DNA of 64,000 bases, from positions 239,699,741 through 239,763,740 of the forward strand of contig CM041465.1 in assembly GCA_023213395.1 (NCBI GenBank), read 5' to 3'. The stretch's first letter is position 1. Every line of letters begins with the position of its first letter. Shown here piece after piece: positions 21,896 through 32,639 of the stretch. The DNA comes from Cycas panzhihuaensis. Lineage: Eukaryota > Cycadophyta. A model generated the notes under the pieces. That model saw nothing but the letters and a program-made list of their open reading frames with translations, made no database searches and was not told the DNA's origin. A program made the position numbers and the translations under genes.

Positions 21896-21915
21896 CCAGT
21901 ATGGACACCAATGGA
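21896..21915 (-). promoter_or_regulatory. G2 primer binding site
   Basis: On the minus strand, immediately inside the LTR end, TTGGTGTCCATACTGGGGA has the TGGYG...GGGGA outline of a tRNA 3'-end complement. It resembles the TGGCGCC...GGGGA sites of plant gypsy elements with several C-to-T changes. The exact tRNA cannot be named. Confidence 0.6.
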
Positions 21916-24639
21916 TGCGCATCTACGAGATAACCACCTAGCTGCATAGGAATAGTGAGGCTGATCGATGATAGTATCAAGGTGTAGATAGAAACCTACA
22001 AGCAAGGCAAGTACCACGCATGGTGCCCCATGCACCGGAGCACGAGTTCGGGACCTGTGGATGATACCCAACTACTTGAGAGTGGTTACCCACCTCAAAG
22101 AGGAAGGGGGAAAGCGAAAGATAGCCTATATAGATTTAGGAGGAAAGTCCTCCCACCCTTGGATGGCCAGAAGGGAAGGAACAGAGTCCTTGGGGGTTTC
22201 CCTATGGTAGAGGGAAACAAGTGAGAGCAAGGCAGGCAAATAGCCTATGGCATAACTAGGATCCTCTCAGTTATTTGGCTAAGCAAATAGAACCGAGGAA
22301 AGAGGAAGGGAGTGGGAACGGTCAACCACTCCAAAATCTCCCTTTAAGGGTACAACCCAAGAAAACGAAAGTGCTAAGGTGGACGCGCAAGTAAACCAAA
22401 TCAAATATGATAACACAAGGGAGCAAAGGTAAGGTTTACAAGCTAAGGGGAAAGGCTAAGGGAAAAACTTCCTAAGAGCCCTTTCCTAAAATAGGTATGG
22501 TATGTGAGATATAACATACAAAATGCAGACAAAAAGAGTTGATTCCCTTTTTCTTTTATATTGTCTAATTACTACTATGTAAACCTTTTCAAAAGAGAGA
22601 GAGTGAAACGAAGCAAGGGCGTATACCTGTGATGAGGGCACAGTCAAAGTGGCGATGCTTCCACAAGATGTCCAAATTGTTCCATGAAGCAACAGTGGAG
22701 GGTCGTGGTAGGGTGAAGCGTGGGACTTCCTTACCTTCCCCAAAAAGCAACACTAAAGTTCTAAAAAATGAAAAGGAAAGTAATAGAGGAAAATAAAATG
22801 ATATGATAAAATACAAATAAATGCACTTACCTGGGAGAAAGAAGGGAGGAGAAGTTCCTCGCATCTTCCTTTTACCTACAAGTAAGTGCAAAGATTCCCT
22901 TTCGGAGAAAGGAGGCTAGCAACATAAGAAGGAGCACCAAAAACATATATATATACATATGCCAAAACTAAATCTCTATACATATATGTTAGTACTCATG
23001 AATCACAAGGTTGCAGTAATAAATTATAGTAAAAAATACCCAAATAGAAGGTATGTAAATAGGTGAGCCTCAGAGTGACCCACCTCCCGCAAAGGGCAAC
23101 CCTACCCTCCCTTAAGAAACCATAGGGCAGTGAGGGTATGGCTGTATAACTAGCTATAAATAGGGGTAACAAAAGTGCAAAAGAGCCCAAGGAAGTCCTC
23201 AATGAGCTGGAGTGCTATAAGAAGTAAACCAGGCTGTTAAGAGAAGGGTTGAGCTAGGAAGAGTTTCTGGGGCTTATGCATTGCCCGGATGAGAGAAATG
23301 GGCCTGCAAACCAGTGTTGCAACAGGTGTAAACACTGGTTTCAGTGATTGGAAATGGTCCTCTAATCCTTTGCCTACTCCAGGGACAGCACAGCGGCAAA
23401 AGAGGAGGGTTTGGAGGGTGGAAGCCTCTTAGGGAGTGCAAAGGTAATATAGAATCCACCCAACTCTATCCCAAACCCTATGGAGTCCTCTTTGGCTACT
23501 GTCTTGGGTGTGAAACACAGGAGAAGAGGCTCAAGCAACAGAGAAAAATCAGAGAGAAAGCAAGAAATAAACTCTTGAAACAAGGAGAAGAAAACTAGTG
23601 ATGAACATATACAAATCTGGGCATAAACTGAGCAAAGAAATGACTTTAAATCAATAAATACCTCGAGAGAAAGTGGGGAGGCATTTGCCTCTGCAAAAGC
23701 CTATTGAGAAGAGGCTGAGATATAGCAGGTATGGAGCCCCTGCTGAGGCAACTAAGGGAAATCCTGCTTCTGGGACCACTTGGTGATTGCCTGGGCAAAG
23801 AGACCCTGAAAACTCCTCAAGGAGGCCCTCTCTAGGGCGTGCATTGAGCTGTGAGGGTGTCACAATGAAGCCTAAGGAGAGTTGGGCGTAGAGGAGCAGC
23901 TACAGGTCTTGGAAATGTAGTAGAACAGAAGAACAAAGCAGAGAGAAGGGCATTTTTCCTTTGTATTCCTTCCAAAGAGAGCCAAAAGATCCAAAAAATG
24001 AGTTGAGGAGAGCTTAAATACTCAACCCTAACCTTAATTGAGCGATTAGGGCTCGACTGGCATTGAGGTGGGTTGAAAGACACGTGGCAATTCCATAATA
24101 AATGCGAGAATTACCATGGCAATTTTAAAAAATAAAACATAACATTCGCACCGTGATAAACATTATAGTACTACGAAATTTACCGTGGTGCAGGGCCAGA
24201 GGGCCAAACTGGCCCAAATAAGTAGCTAGGGTTGCGGGCCAGTGTACTAGGAGGCCAACAGGGGGGCAAGCCCACCTACCCAAATGCAAACAATGGATCA
24301 AGAGCTAGAAAAAGGCAATCATGGGACTCAAGAACACAACAAGGAGACCAAATGGTGATAAATCAACATACGAGTAATCATCACATGAATCGAGTAAGCC
24401 TTAATGGGAGTAGGGAAGATTGCGAGAAGTGATGTGGCCACCGGGGTACCACACTTGCTGAGAGTGTGCCCCTGCTATAGTCATCATAGGCTAAAGAGGT
24501 GTAGATGGTGCAAACCATCTATGAAAAACATATAGCATGCAAGTAAATACTCCTCATAAGAAGCGAAAGTAAGGTGAGAAACATACCTGTAGTTACCTGA
24601 GTCGACCTCTCTGTATCCATTCCCGGAAGCCAGGAAACA
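21916..24639 (-). repeat. G2 5' LTR (2.7 kb)
   Basis: In element sense the LTR starts TGTTTCCTGGCTTCCGGG at 24639 and ends GTAGATGCGCA at 21916, next to the primer site. It matches the truncated 3' LTR over 22928-24639. Hairpins at 23306-23342 and 22031-22042 are shared with other LTRs of this window. It contains AT tracts near 22945-22985. The open frames inside (for example 23344-23598) have no recognisable product. Confidence 0.88.
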
Positions 24640-26934
24640 GCTCCTGGAGCCTATATTTTTTCCATTCGGGCTTTTTGGTCCTGCACTGCTGTAAACTTAG
24701 TGGTACCACAGAGTTTACCATGGTGCGACTATTGCAAATTATTTTTAAAAACTGCCATGGTAATTCTTGTTTTTTTCATAGAATTGCCACGTGGCCTCAC
24801 ATCTAACTCAACCCTATTCGTACCCTATTCACTTGTTTAGGGCTGGGATGTGTATAAATCCAAAAGCCATCATCATTTTATGCTCTTGGATCATTTTTGG
24901 TCTCTTCAACACAACTATTTCTTGCTGCAAGCTCTGCTCCTTCTTTCTTCCTTCCACAGGTGCATCTACAAGCCTTCGTTTCCTGCAACTCTAGGCCAGG
25001 ATCCGCCTACAATGACCCTTCTACGTGGTGGGAAGCTTCTCTCTAGATGTTATCAAGTAATTTTAGGTGTGGTTCTCTTCCAACTCGCCCCAACAAGTGT
25101 CTCTTTCAGCTACCTCTTGGGATATCTCCTACAAAACCTTATAGGAACCCTTCTCTCCACTAGTTGCAGGGGTAAAACTGCCCTAGATTTAGTCCAACAT
25201 GTCCTTTAGACCCTTTTTTGAGGATTTACGGTATGTTATCTCTATGTTAGACTCATTTCCTAGTTTGTTTACTTACTTTCTTCTTGTTTGACTGTAGTAA
25301 ACATTGTTTCCATTGAGTTTGGCCTATTATTTCTAGGTTTTCACCGTTCCTCCACTAGTTTTCCTTAAGGAAGTAGTAGGAGAAGATCCACAAAGGTTGG
25401 GTGAAGAGAGTAAGGTGGGGGAAACCCCCACTTAGTCCTACTCCCCAAGGGCAATCCCCTTTCCACCTTTCTTCTCCTATTCCCATGCTTCTCTTGGGGT
25501 AATTAGGAGTAGTTGAGCCTTAGGCCTGTGCTGGATTATCAGCATATGCAGCCCTTTGCTGTGCTAATTCCAAACCTGTACACCTCCCATTTGGACCCCC
25601 TTCATGTCTCTAATGTTGCTTCGAATCTCTTGAAAGCTTCTGTAGGGGTTTGTACACCAGATTGCTACCCATAGCAACTCCACACCTTAACACTTCTCTA
25701 ATGCTTTGTTACATTTATCCTCATATTTCTTCGCTGTCATAAGTTGTCATTTAGCCTCATCTTACTGTGCTAAAAGGTCATGTGGAGAACCTAGTGAGGG
25801 GTTAGCCATCCTGAGGCTTCTCTTCACTCTATCTTGCTTGATGTACATGTTTACTTGAGGGAATATTTGGAGTTATTTGCAGCAGTCATTTTCCTAACTT
25901 GATATAACATTTTGAAATATACATTACACGTGTACTTGCATATATATATATATAGCTTTTTTTTTGTAGCCCCTTCTTAGAAGGGATAAGCCCTTGTATG
26001 TGCAGGTTAGTGTGGTGCTTTCCTGGAAAAGTAAAAAGCATCTGGATTCAGGTAAGATCTACCATTTCTTTCCCTTTGCTTTATTTGCTTCCTTTCATTC
26101 CGTTTTCTCTTCATAAAGGGGAAGGTAAGGAGGCCCCTTCTTTCGCATCGATCTTCATCATACATTTGTCGACTAGCGAGAGGGCATGTGTTGTGCATGG
26201 GTGAGGTCTCTTGTCAGCTGCTACACCTCTCAGATATGCACATCTATTCCCTTATCCTCCTATTTCCCCTTTTTGCATTCATTTAAATCTATGTTCTAGC
26301 TAAGTAGATCATATGAAAGAAAAAGGGTAAATGGTATTGATTGTTTACACTTATATATCATATTCTTGTCTCATATAGGAAAAAGACAGTATAAGAACCC
26401 TCCTTTATCCCTTCCCCTTCCTATTAGCCTAAGCATATCCTTAAGTGCATTACACTTAGCATTGTTTGCTTGCACACATAACGCTGGTCCTTTTTTCTTT
26501 TGCCTCTTTAGTTGTTAAAGAAAAACTTGGTTTAAGTGCCCCTCTCTCTCTCTCTCTTGGTCCTATTTGCATTGACCAAATAGCCAAGGGAGACCCGCCT
26601 ATAGTATAGGCTTTCACCTACTCTATTTACTTCCATTTCCCTTTATCATAGGGAAGCTCCTTCAGGATTCCTCCTCTTCCCTTCTGGCTATCCAAGGGTG
26701 GGAGGACCTTCCTCTCGAGACCATCCATGCTACCCCCTGTATGCACTCTCTCTTCCAGATTGAGGGCTACTTTAAGGTAGTTGGGTGCCATTTGCAGGTC
26801 CTAAACTCATGCTCCAGCGCATGGGGTGCCCTGCATGATACTTTCTTTGCTTGTAGGTTTTCACCCACACCTTCGATATCATCATTGACTACCATTACTC
26901 CTATCAAGCAGAGTGATTATCTTGTAGACGCGCA
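24640..26934 (+). repeat. G3 5' LTR, start truncated
   Basis: It aligns from about LTR position 460 onward with the G6 3' LTR (47010-49136) and with 29590 to about 31640. It contains the GTAC palindrome (24691-24718), a TA run near 25940, a CT run near 26545 and the distal hairpin 26809-26822. The end GTAGACGCGCA at 26934 matches the end of the G2 LTR. Confidence 0.8.
24691..24718. repeat. GTAC palindrome in G3 5' LTR
   Basis: Arms GTAAACTTAGTGGT and ACCACAGAGTTTAC pair at 12 of 14 positions. Confidence 0.7.
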
Positions 26935-26941
26935 TCTAGGG

Positions 26942-27364
26942 TATGACACCATTCTCCCTTGTTTATGGTGTTGAAGTTGTTTTACCATTAGAGGTTAAAT
27001 TTCCTTCTTTATATGTCTCATTGAAGGAGTTTACTAATGAGCAATTCCAAAGAGAAGCTCATCTTTTGGAGTTAGAAAAACTAGATGAGACTCATTTCCA
27101 AGTGTTGCAAAATAATGTTGCATCTAAATCTAGGGTTCAAGTTACACATGATAGGAAGATTAGGTCTATAAAGTTTAATATAGGTGACAAAGTTTTAAAA
27201 TTGGAATATTTACATGATAGGCAATGAAAGTTTTCTTCTAAATGGATAGGACCTTTCTTAGTAATTGAGGATTTAATTAATGGAGCCTATTAGATTTCAA
27301 CGTTAAAAGGATTATAGTTTAAGAGACCTGTTAATTTTCAATATTTAAGAAGATTTTATGCCTA
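26942..27364 (+). pseudogene. G3 integrase C-terminal fragment (GPY/F)
   Basis: The frame opens with MTPFSLVYGVEVVLPLEVKF, the region just after the integrase catalytic Glu helix, and continues to VLKLEYLHDRQ, a stop at 27224-27226, then KWIGPFLVIEDL (GPY/F module) and RRFYA with the terminal stop near 27364. The catalytic core is absent. The fragment begins within a few bases of the LTR end. Three stops (near 27226, 27292 and 27316) break it. Confidence 0.8.
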
Positions 27365-28616
27365 GTAACATGCGTGTGACTAACCTCTACAATGAGGATA
27401 AACTATGGCTATGAAATTAGTACCTTTGCCTAATAAGCTAAAACTATGGTCAAACCCTATTTTCCTTCTAATTTAACCTCTACGATGAGGATAAACTACA
27501 ACTTCAAAGCTAGTACCTTTATCTAATGAGCTTAAACTATGGGAAAATCCCTTCTTTCTTTTTAATTTATGCCTCTAAAACTTGTATTTTTGCCTAATGA
27601 GCTAAAACTATGGCCAAATCTTGCCTTCTTTCTGATAGTTTCTTGCTTTCATTAAGCATTGTGACATTTTTATCATAGATCCAACCCATAATCATGTAAG
27701 TTATGTTCTCTTTCTAGCACCTACATTGATTATGAGTTTACCATCATTTAGATCTCCTTATCCTTTGAGTTCTATACTCAAAAGAGAACTTGCACCCCTC
27801 GCTTTATTATACTTTTATCTTAGAAAGAGAAACACCTTTGTGAGCTTTGAATATTCACTCATTCATTGAGAGTTTACTTTTATTTACTAGCTTGTTACCT
27901 TGTTAATTCAGAGCTTACTTTCACCCACTAGTTGGTTACTTTGGGATTTCCTTATGAGTCATATATCACTGGTTTTTAATTATTTTCATTATCCTTGGTT
28001 ATCTTTGTTATTCCTTTAGAATAGATACTCATTCTATCGCCTTCCCTTCACACTTGGAGACACCGTGATTTTATTTCCTTTTTTGCTTTCACATGGTTCA
28101 TTCCTTAAGAAGATTAGCCTCTTTCCCTTTTAATATTCTGTTAAAAAGGAGAAATTCTTACTGTGTTGAGTAGAAGAGTTTTTTAAGAAGATAATTATGA
28201 TCCTATTCTTATGAAAGGTAGAAGTGAAAAGTAAAAAAGAAGAAAGAAAAAGTGAAGTAAAAAAAAAATGAAAAAAAAGAAGAAAAGAAAGTTGAAAAAA
28301 AGTAAAAAGTAAAGTTTATGGTTTCCATCCTCTTATAATATGGGGCAAGTTGCATGATGGGTTCATCACCACCTATCTATCTATAGGTTGGGTTTATTTG
28401 GATGAGTCATTCAGGATTTTTGGATCTAGCTACTTAGATAGCCTCAGTTACAATCAAACCCTGCTTGACACTTTGATCATAATTATCTTACCTGGGTTCC
28501 TTCTTCTTACTTCATCATAGTTAGATATCTATTTCTATCACCATCTCCTTATTGATTGATTCCTGCACCTTCCTTTATTGATCACATAGTCTCTAAATTT
28601 TAATCCTCTCGTTCCC
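27365..28616 (+). repeat. G3 post-pol spacer with repeated TAAACTA motif
   Basis: No gene is seen. Five copies of a motif with the outline TAATGAG, two bases, TAAACTATGG lie at about 27395, 27431, 27487, 27524 and 27594, alternating with GTACCTTTGCC-type stretches. The unit is irregular, about 30-70 bases. Further right is a 100-base purine-rich tract (28208-28320). The stretch 27650-28200 is AT-rich with no feature that I recognise. Confidence 0.6.
28208..28320 (+). repeat. Purine-rich tract upstream of G3 RNase H
   Basis: Over 100 bases, almost all are A or G, with short repeats of AAAGTAAA and AAGAAG. It is not next to an LTR, so it is not the normal polypurine primer. Confidence 0.7.
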
Positions 28617-28997
28617 ATGGCATTGAGTATCTTCATTGATGGGGGTAGTAGAGGAAACCCAGGATCATTTGCTTCTGCTTGGGTGGTTTATGACCAATTA
28701 GGAAGTCCCATCCTTTCCATAGGTTTCTTTATACCTAGGACAACCAATAATAAAGCTGAATACCTTGCAATTATAGGAGCCCTGTTAAACATCTCTCACT
28801 TCTACCTTAGACCTATTACTTTGTATGCTGATTCTCAGGCTGTGGTTTATTAGTTGGTTGGGATATACTAGGTCTACTCTTCATGACTCCTTATTTTGCA
28901 TCATCAAGCCTCATCATTGTTATCCCTAATTACTTCAGTGTTTATCCAATACATATCATGTTCTTTCAATCTTGAAGCTGACACTCTCAATCCTTGA
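28617..28997 (+). pseudogene. G3 second, archaeal/cellular-type RNase H
   Basis: The frame starts MALSIFIDGGSRGNPG, as in G6 and G2. It is open for 78 codons to 28850 and holds the first Asp (IDGG), NNKAEYLAIIGAL (catalytic Glu) and YADSQAVVY (third acid, intact DSQ), followed by a stop at 28851. Two more stops follow, then FNLEADTLNP with the final catalytic Asp position and a double stop at 28992-28997. All four acidic positions of RNase HI can therefore still be seen, spread over a broken frame. It is shorter (127 codons) than the 141 of G2 and G6, the difference lying in the second half. It is the best-preserved active-site set of the three copies. Confidence 0.8.
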
Positions 28998-29112
28998 TGA
29001 TCATGTTGATTGATTTTACTTCTTCCAGCTAGGGGCACCCCACTCCGAAATGAGTATAAACTACCACTCTGGAATGAATATAAACTACCACTCTAGAATG
29101 AGTACAAAGTAC
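28998..29112 (+). other. G3 spacer before 3' LTR
   Basis: Three tandem copies of AATGAGTATAAACTACCACT-like units lie at 29055-29110, with a GGGGCACCCC palindrome just before. The LTR starts at 29113 without a clear polypurine tract. Confidence 0.6.
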
Positions 29113-31640
29113 TATTTCCCAGCTACTGGGAATGGACTTGAGACACATCGATTTAGGTATATTCAGGTATATGTTCTCACTTCTCCCTGCTCTTGTTTTG
29201 AATGAGATTATTTAGTGTAGACTACTTGACATATGGTTGCCTACCTGCATTGCTTATTTGCCTGATCATAGTGCATGTGCTTACAGCATACTTTTAGCCT
29301 ATGATGACTTACAATGGGGGCATTCCTCAGTGAATGCTACACCCCATATGGCGCACAACCACCCACATCATCTCCATAACCTTCCAAGATGCTTCAACCA
29401 GTCATGTTTGCCCATGTTATGACATTTTGCTCATGTTGCAGTCTCCTCCAAGTCTGATTAATTCCTTGGTTGAGACCCATTTTACTGTTTTGTCTACTTG
29501 CCCATCATCTGGGTATTCCCCCCAATTGTTTCAAGCTTAATTTACTCTTAATAATAACTCCAAAACCTTTATTTCTGCATTTTTTAATCTTTTTTTGCTG
29601 CCAGTCTAGTACCACTATAAACTTAGCGGTACCGCGATCTTTGCCGCTATACCACCAAATTTATCGCGGTACGACTGTTTGAAATTTAAAAAAGAGAACC
29701 AAAGGACAGTTTTCACTTTTTTCATGGAACTACTACATGGCACCTATTCATTTGTCTTGCCCTAACATCCCTAATGTTCACCTACTGTGAACAGGGGATA
29801 AAGCTAGTTTTCCTCTTCATTTTGAAGATCTTTTGTTTATTTTTACAACTTTTTGCTTAATTTACATAGAAAAACATACACAATCCTCACAGAAATCAGC
29901 TGCAAGGAAGGATACACTGCTACAAGCTTGATTCCAGGGACCATTTCTACCCCTACAGCTCATAAACAGCAGGCTTTACATCTTCTTGCAGGTTGCCAAG
30001 GCTTCAAGGAGGATTACCATTAAAAGCTCCTTAAAAGACAAGTTACCAAAGCCCCAAACTTATAGGAATATCTTCACACTTCTCTCCTTTCCAAAACCTG
30101 CCACTATTATTCACCAAGTGCTGGTTATCTCTACTATTTTTAACAGTAAATTCATGCTTGGTGCTTTCACAACAAGGTACTTCTTACATCTACTTTGCAA
30201 GTTGATGTTGTTTCTTCATGTTTTGTGGATAAACTTTTAGTTTGTGTACCTTCATATTGTTGTACTTAGTTAGCATTACTTTCTTATCTTTCGAAATATT
30301 ATTGCTTCTCCCAATCATCCCAACAAACCTATTCTTAGGTGGCGGTTGCAAAGGGGCAACACAAAGAGAATTTGAGGGAGGAAGGCAGGGTTCTGTCCCA
30401 CTTGCTGTCCTTCTCCCCAAGGGTTTTGTCCCTTATTCTCTTTCCTTTTGCCTTTAGTGCCTTCCTAAGAATCAGGTTAGGGGGTTTGGGAACCCAGTTT
30501 TAGAACTAGACTAGTGTTGGAAGCCCATTGCCATGCCAGTTCTAGATTCCCATCTGTCAGTTTTGGGCCCTGCATAAGCCCTGAAACCTTTCCCTTACTG
30601 GTTAGCAGTTTGCCATTCATCCAATCCGATGATTTGCTATTCGTAGCATCTCGTTCCTTGGGTGTCTGTATATATTTCCATTACTCTCTTCTTTCTCACT
30701 ATTCGTTGCCCTATGACCTTGTTGTGAGTCTGTTTCCCCTTCCCAAGTTGAGTGGAGATTCCTTGTGGGTGAGTTAACCATTCTAAGGCTATACTCTTCT
30801 TTTTTGGGTGTCACTTGTGGTGTATGTTTGTGGGAGATTTTGTTACATATTGTTACTTTACATGATAACATATATATGCTTAGCTTAGTTTTATGTAGTT
30901 CCATTTGAGTTTAGCATCTATACTTGGTCTACTTTGTGGCCCCTCTTCTGAGAGGGAGATACTCGCCTAGTTTGCTTGTAGGATCTTGCATTGGTGGAGT
31001 TGCATATGGAACGTAACCCATTGTAGGTTAGTTATACATTTGGTGCATTTCTTGTCATTTCTCGTTGTTTGCCTTTTTCCATTTTTACTTTTGCATGCAT
31101 AAGGGGAGGTAAGCTAGCCCCTTTTCGGTTGCTTACGGCAACTATCGCTGATCGGCATTGCATGTGCAATGAGCAGAGTAGGAAGGAGCAAGAAGTAAAG
31201 GGACGAACAGCACCCCATTCAGATGCTAGATCCATGTACTTCTCTTATCCCTATATATCTTCTTTATGCCATTGTCGTTTATGCACATGCTTTCATAGTT
31301 AGGAACATATAAAGAATTGAAAGGGAAAAGGAATATATGTTTGCTTTACATTATTTTATCTATCTATTAGCTTAGCATAGTTAGATAGTTTACTTTGTGT
31401 TAGAGCTACCAATGTTTTATCCCCTTTTAGCCTACACCTAGATGCTACTTTACCTGCCTTCCCATTTTCATTGCCTTCTCATTTCCTTGAGAAGATGCAA
31501 CATGCCAGGTTCTCTCCTTCTCTTCTCGGCCATCCGAGGGGTAGGAAGGCCTCGCTTTAGATGGCTACCTGGAAGTAACCAGGCACCTCTGCAGTTCTGA
31601 ATCTGTGCTCCGGCACACAAATGCCCTACGAGGTGAAGTC
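29113..31640 (+). repeat. G3 3' LTR
   Basis: It starts at TATTTCCCAGCTACTGGGAA (TG changed to TA). It aligns with the G6 LTR (GGGAATGGACTTGAGA box, GTAC palindrome at about 29617-29644, distal hairpin at 31606-31619). Homology to the 5' LTR fades near 31640, and the end base is not defined. Confidence 0.7.
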
Positions 31641-32639
31641 CTTGCCATTTAACCTACTTAGTTTTGCACATTCCATTCCCTTTGCTAGATGTAGGGACAC
31701 CACCCCACGGCAAGCATTTCAAGTACCACTCTGGAATGAGTATAAACTACCACTTCATGATGAGTATAAACCATCAGTTTGGTAAGACTGTAGGTTTGGG
31801 TAGTTATAAGATTATGGTGATAGGTATGAGACTAAAGCGAGATATGTGAAACAGCTAGACCTACATGGGAATCTTGGGCCGTGGAGGATCTTGGCAGGGG
31901 GCAAGTTCCTAAAAGCCTCTTACCCCTCGAAAGAGACAATGAAGAATCTAATATACTCAGGTAGTTAGTCATTTATTAAGTGATATTAGTTTCATTTATT
32001 AAATGATTTACTTCTTTCATAATATATTATATGAGTGTGAGATTATCCTATATTTATATAATCTATTAGGAGTATGATGTGAATTATATAGATTTCATTT
32101 TTGGAGATTTATATTACTTCATCGTCTACTTTTATAAACTTATTACTATTTGTATTCTAGATGATTTTAAGTTTATGAAAATAGAATAAATAAACCTTTC
32201 ACCTATCCCATTTTAATCTTGTGTTTATCTCCTAGTTTTTGCTTCTTCCTTAACCATGTCTTTCTTAAACCATACTACTCTGGAACAAGTATAAACTACC
32301 ATGTATATAGTATGAAAAAAACCAAAAAAAAGTACATAACCACAAAAGAACAAAAAAAGTAAAAATGATAAAAATCATTATATTATTTCCTAGACAAGTC
32401 ACACTAGTGAATGCATCCTATGCTTAAATATAAATGGGAATAAGGGGGATAAATGATTTAGAGACAAGTAATTACACACAAGTTTTAAGAGAAAGAAGAT
32501 CAATATATATATGATATAAAAAATATAGTACATATGTCACATAAGTGACCCATCATACATGATCTATGGTACATGACATATAATACATGATATACATAAC
32601 TTGAGACTCACAAAATACCTCGTATCATCCTCATGCCTC
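31641..32639 (+). other. AT-rich spacer with two motif copies
   Basis: No gene is seen. A block at 31685-31775 repeats the pre-LTR module of G3 (CACTCTGGAATGAGTATAAAC) although no LTR follows. One more motif copy lies near 32282. The rest is AT-rich. The right part leads into the G4 antisense region. Confidence 0.5.

Larger units (their letters stand above)
8818..24639 (-). mobile_element. Ty3/gypsy Tat-like retrotransposon G2, near complete
   Basis: This is the best-preserved gypsy copy. On the minus strand the order is 5' LTR (24639-21916), primer site, gag, protease, RT, RNase H, integrase, post-pol spacer, antisense PMD-like gene, divergent spacer with TATA box, second RNase H, polypurine tract and 3' LTR (10502-8818, truncated). 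Both LTRs start (in element sense) with TGTTTCCTGGCTTC, followed by a run that differs by only a few bases between the two. The 3' LTR lacks its last kilobase, so no target-site duplication can be tested. Stops in every coding region show it is dead. The element appears to sit in the 5' LTR of G3, whose first several hundred bases are missing at 24640. Confidence 0.9.
24640..31640 (+). mobile_element. Gypsy derivative G3: LTR pair, integrase tail, second RNase H
   Basis: Two plus-strand LTRs of the same broad family as G2 (24640-26934, start missing; 29113 to about 31640) flank only an integrase C-terminus (26942-27364), a repeat-rich spacer and an RNase H (28617-28997). Primer site, gag, protease, RT, first RNase H and the integrase core are absent. 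The gap is a clean junction a few bases after the 5' LTR end. There is no antisense gene, so this family differs from G1/G2. The start of the 5' LTR is lost where the G2 5' LTR begins, consistent with G2 having inserted into it. Confidence 0.8.

Noticed and set aside
24691-24718. Operator-like or terminator-like palindrome as a bacterial signal
   Set aside because: All context is plant retrotransposon. The palindrome is an LTR feature, not a prokaryotic operator or terminator.
24840-25208. Overlapping small open frames in the G3 5' LTR (24791-24994, 24850-25209)
   Set aside because: They are not conserved in the matching LTR of G6 and have no domain.
25935-25960. AT, CT and TATG simple repeats (also near 26545 and 52356)
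   Set aside because: Ordinary microsatellites inside LTRs or spacers.
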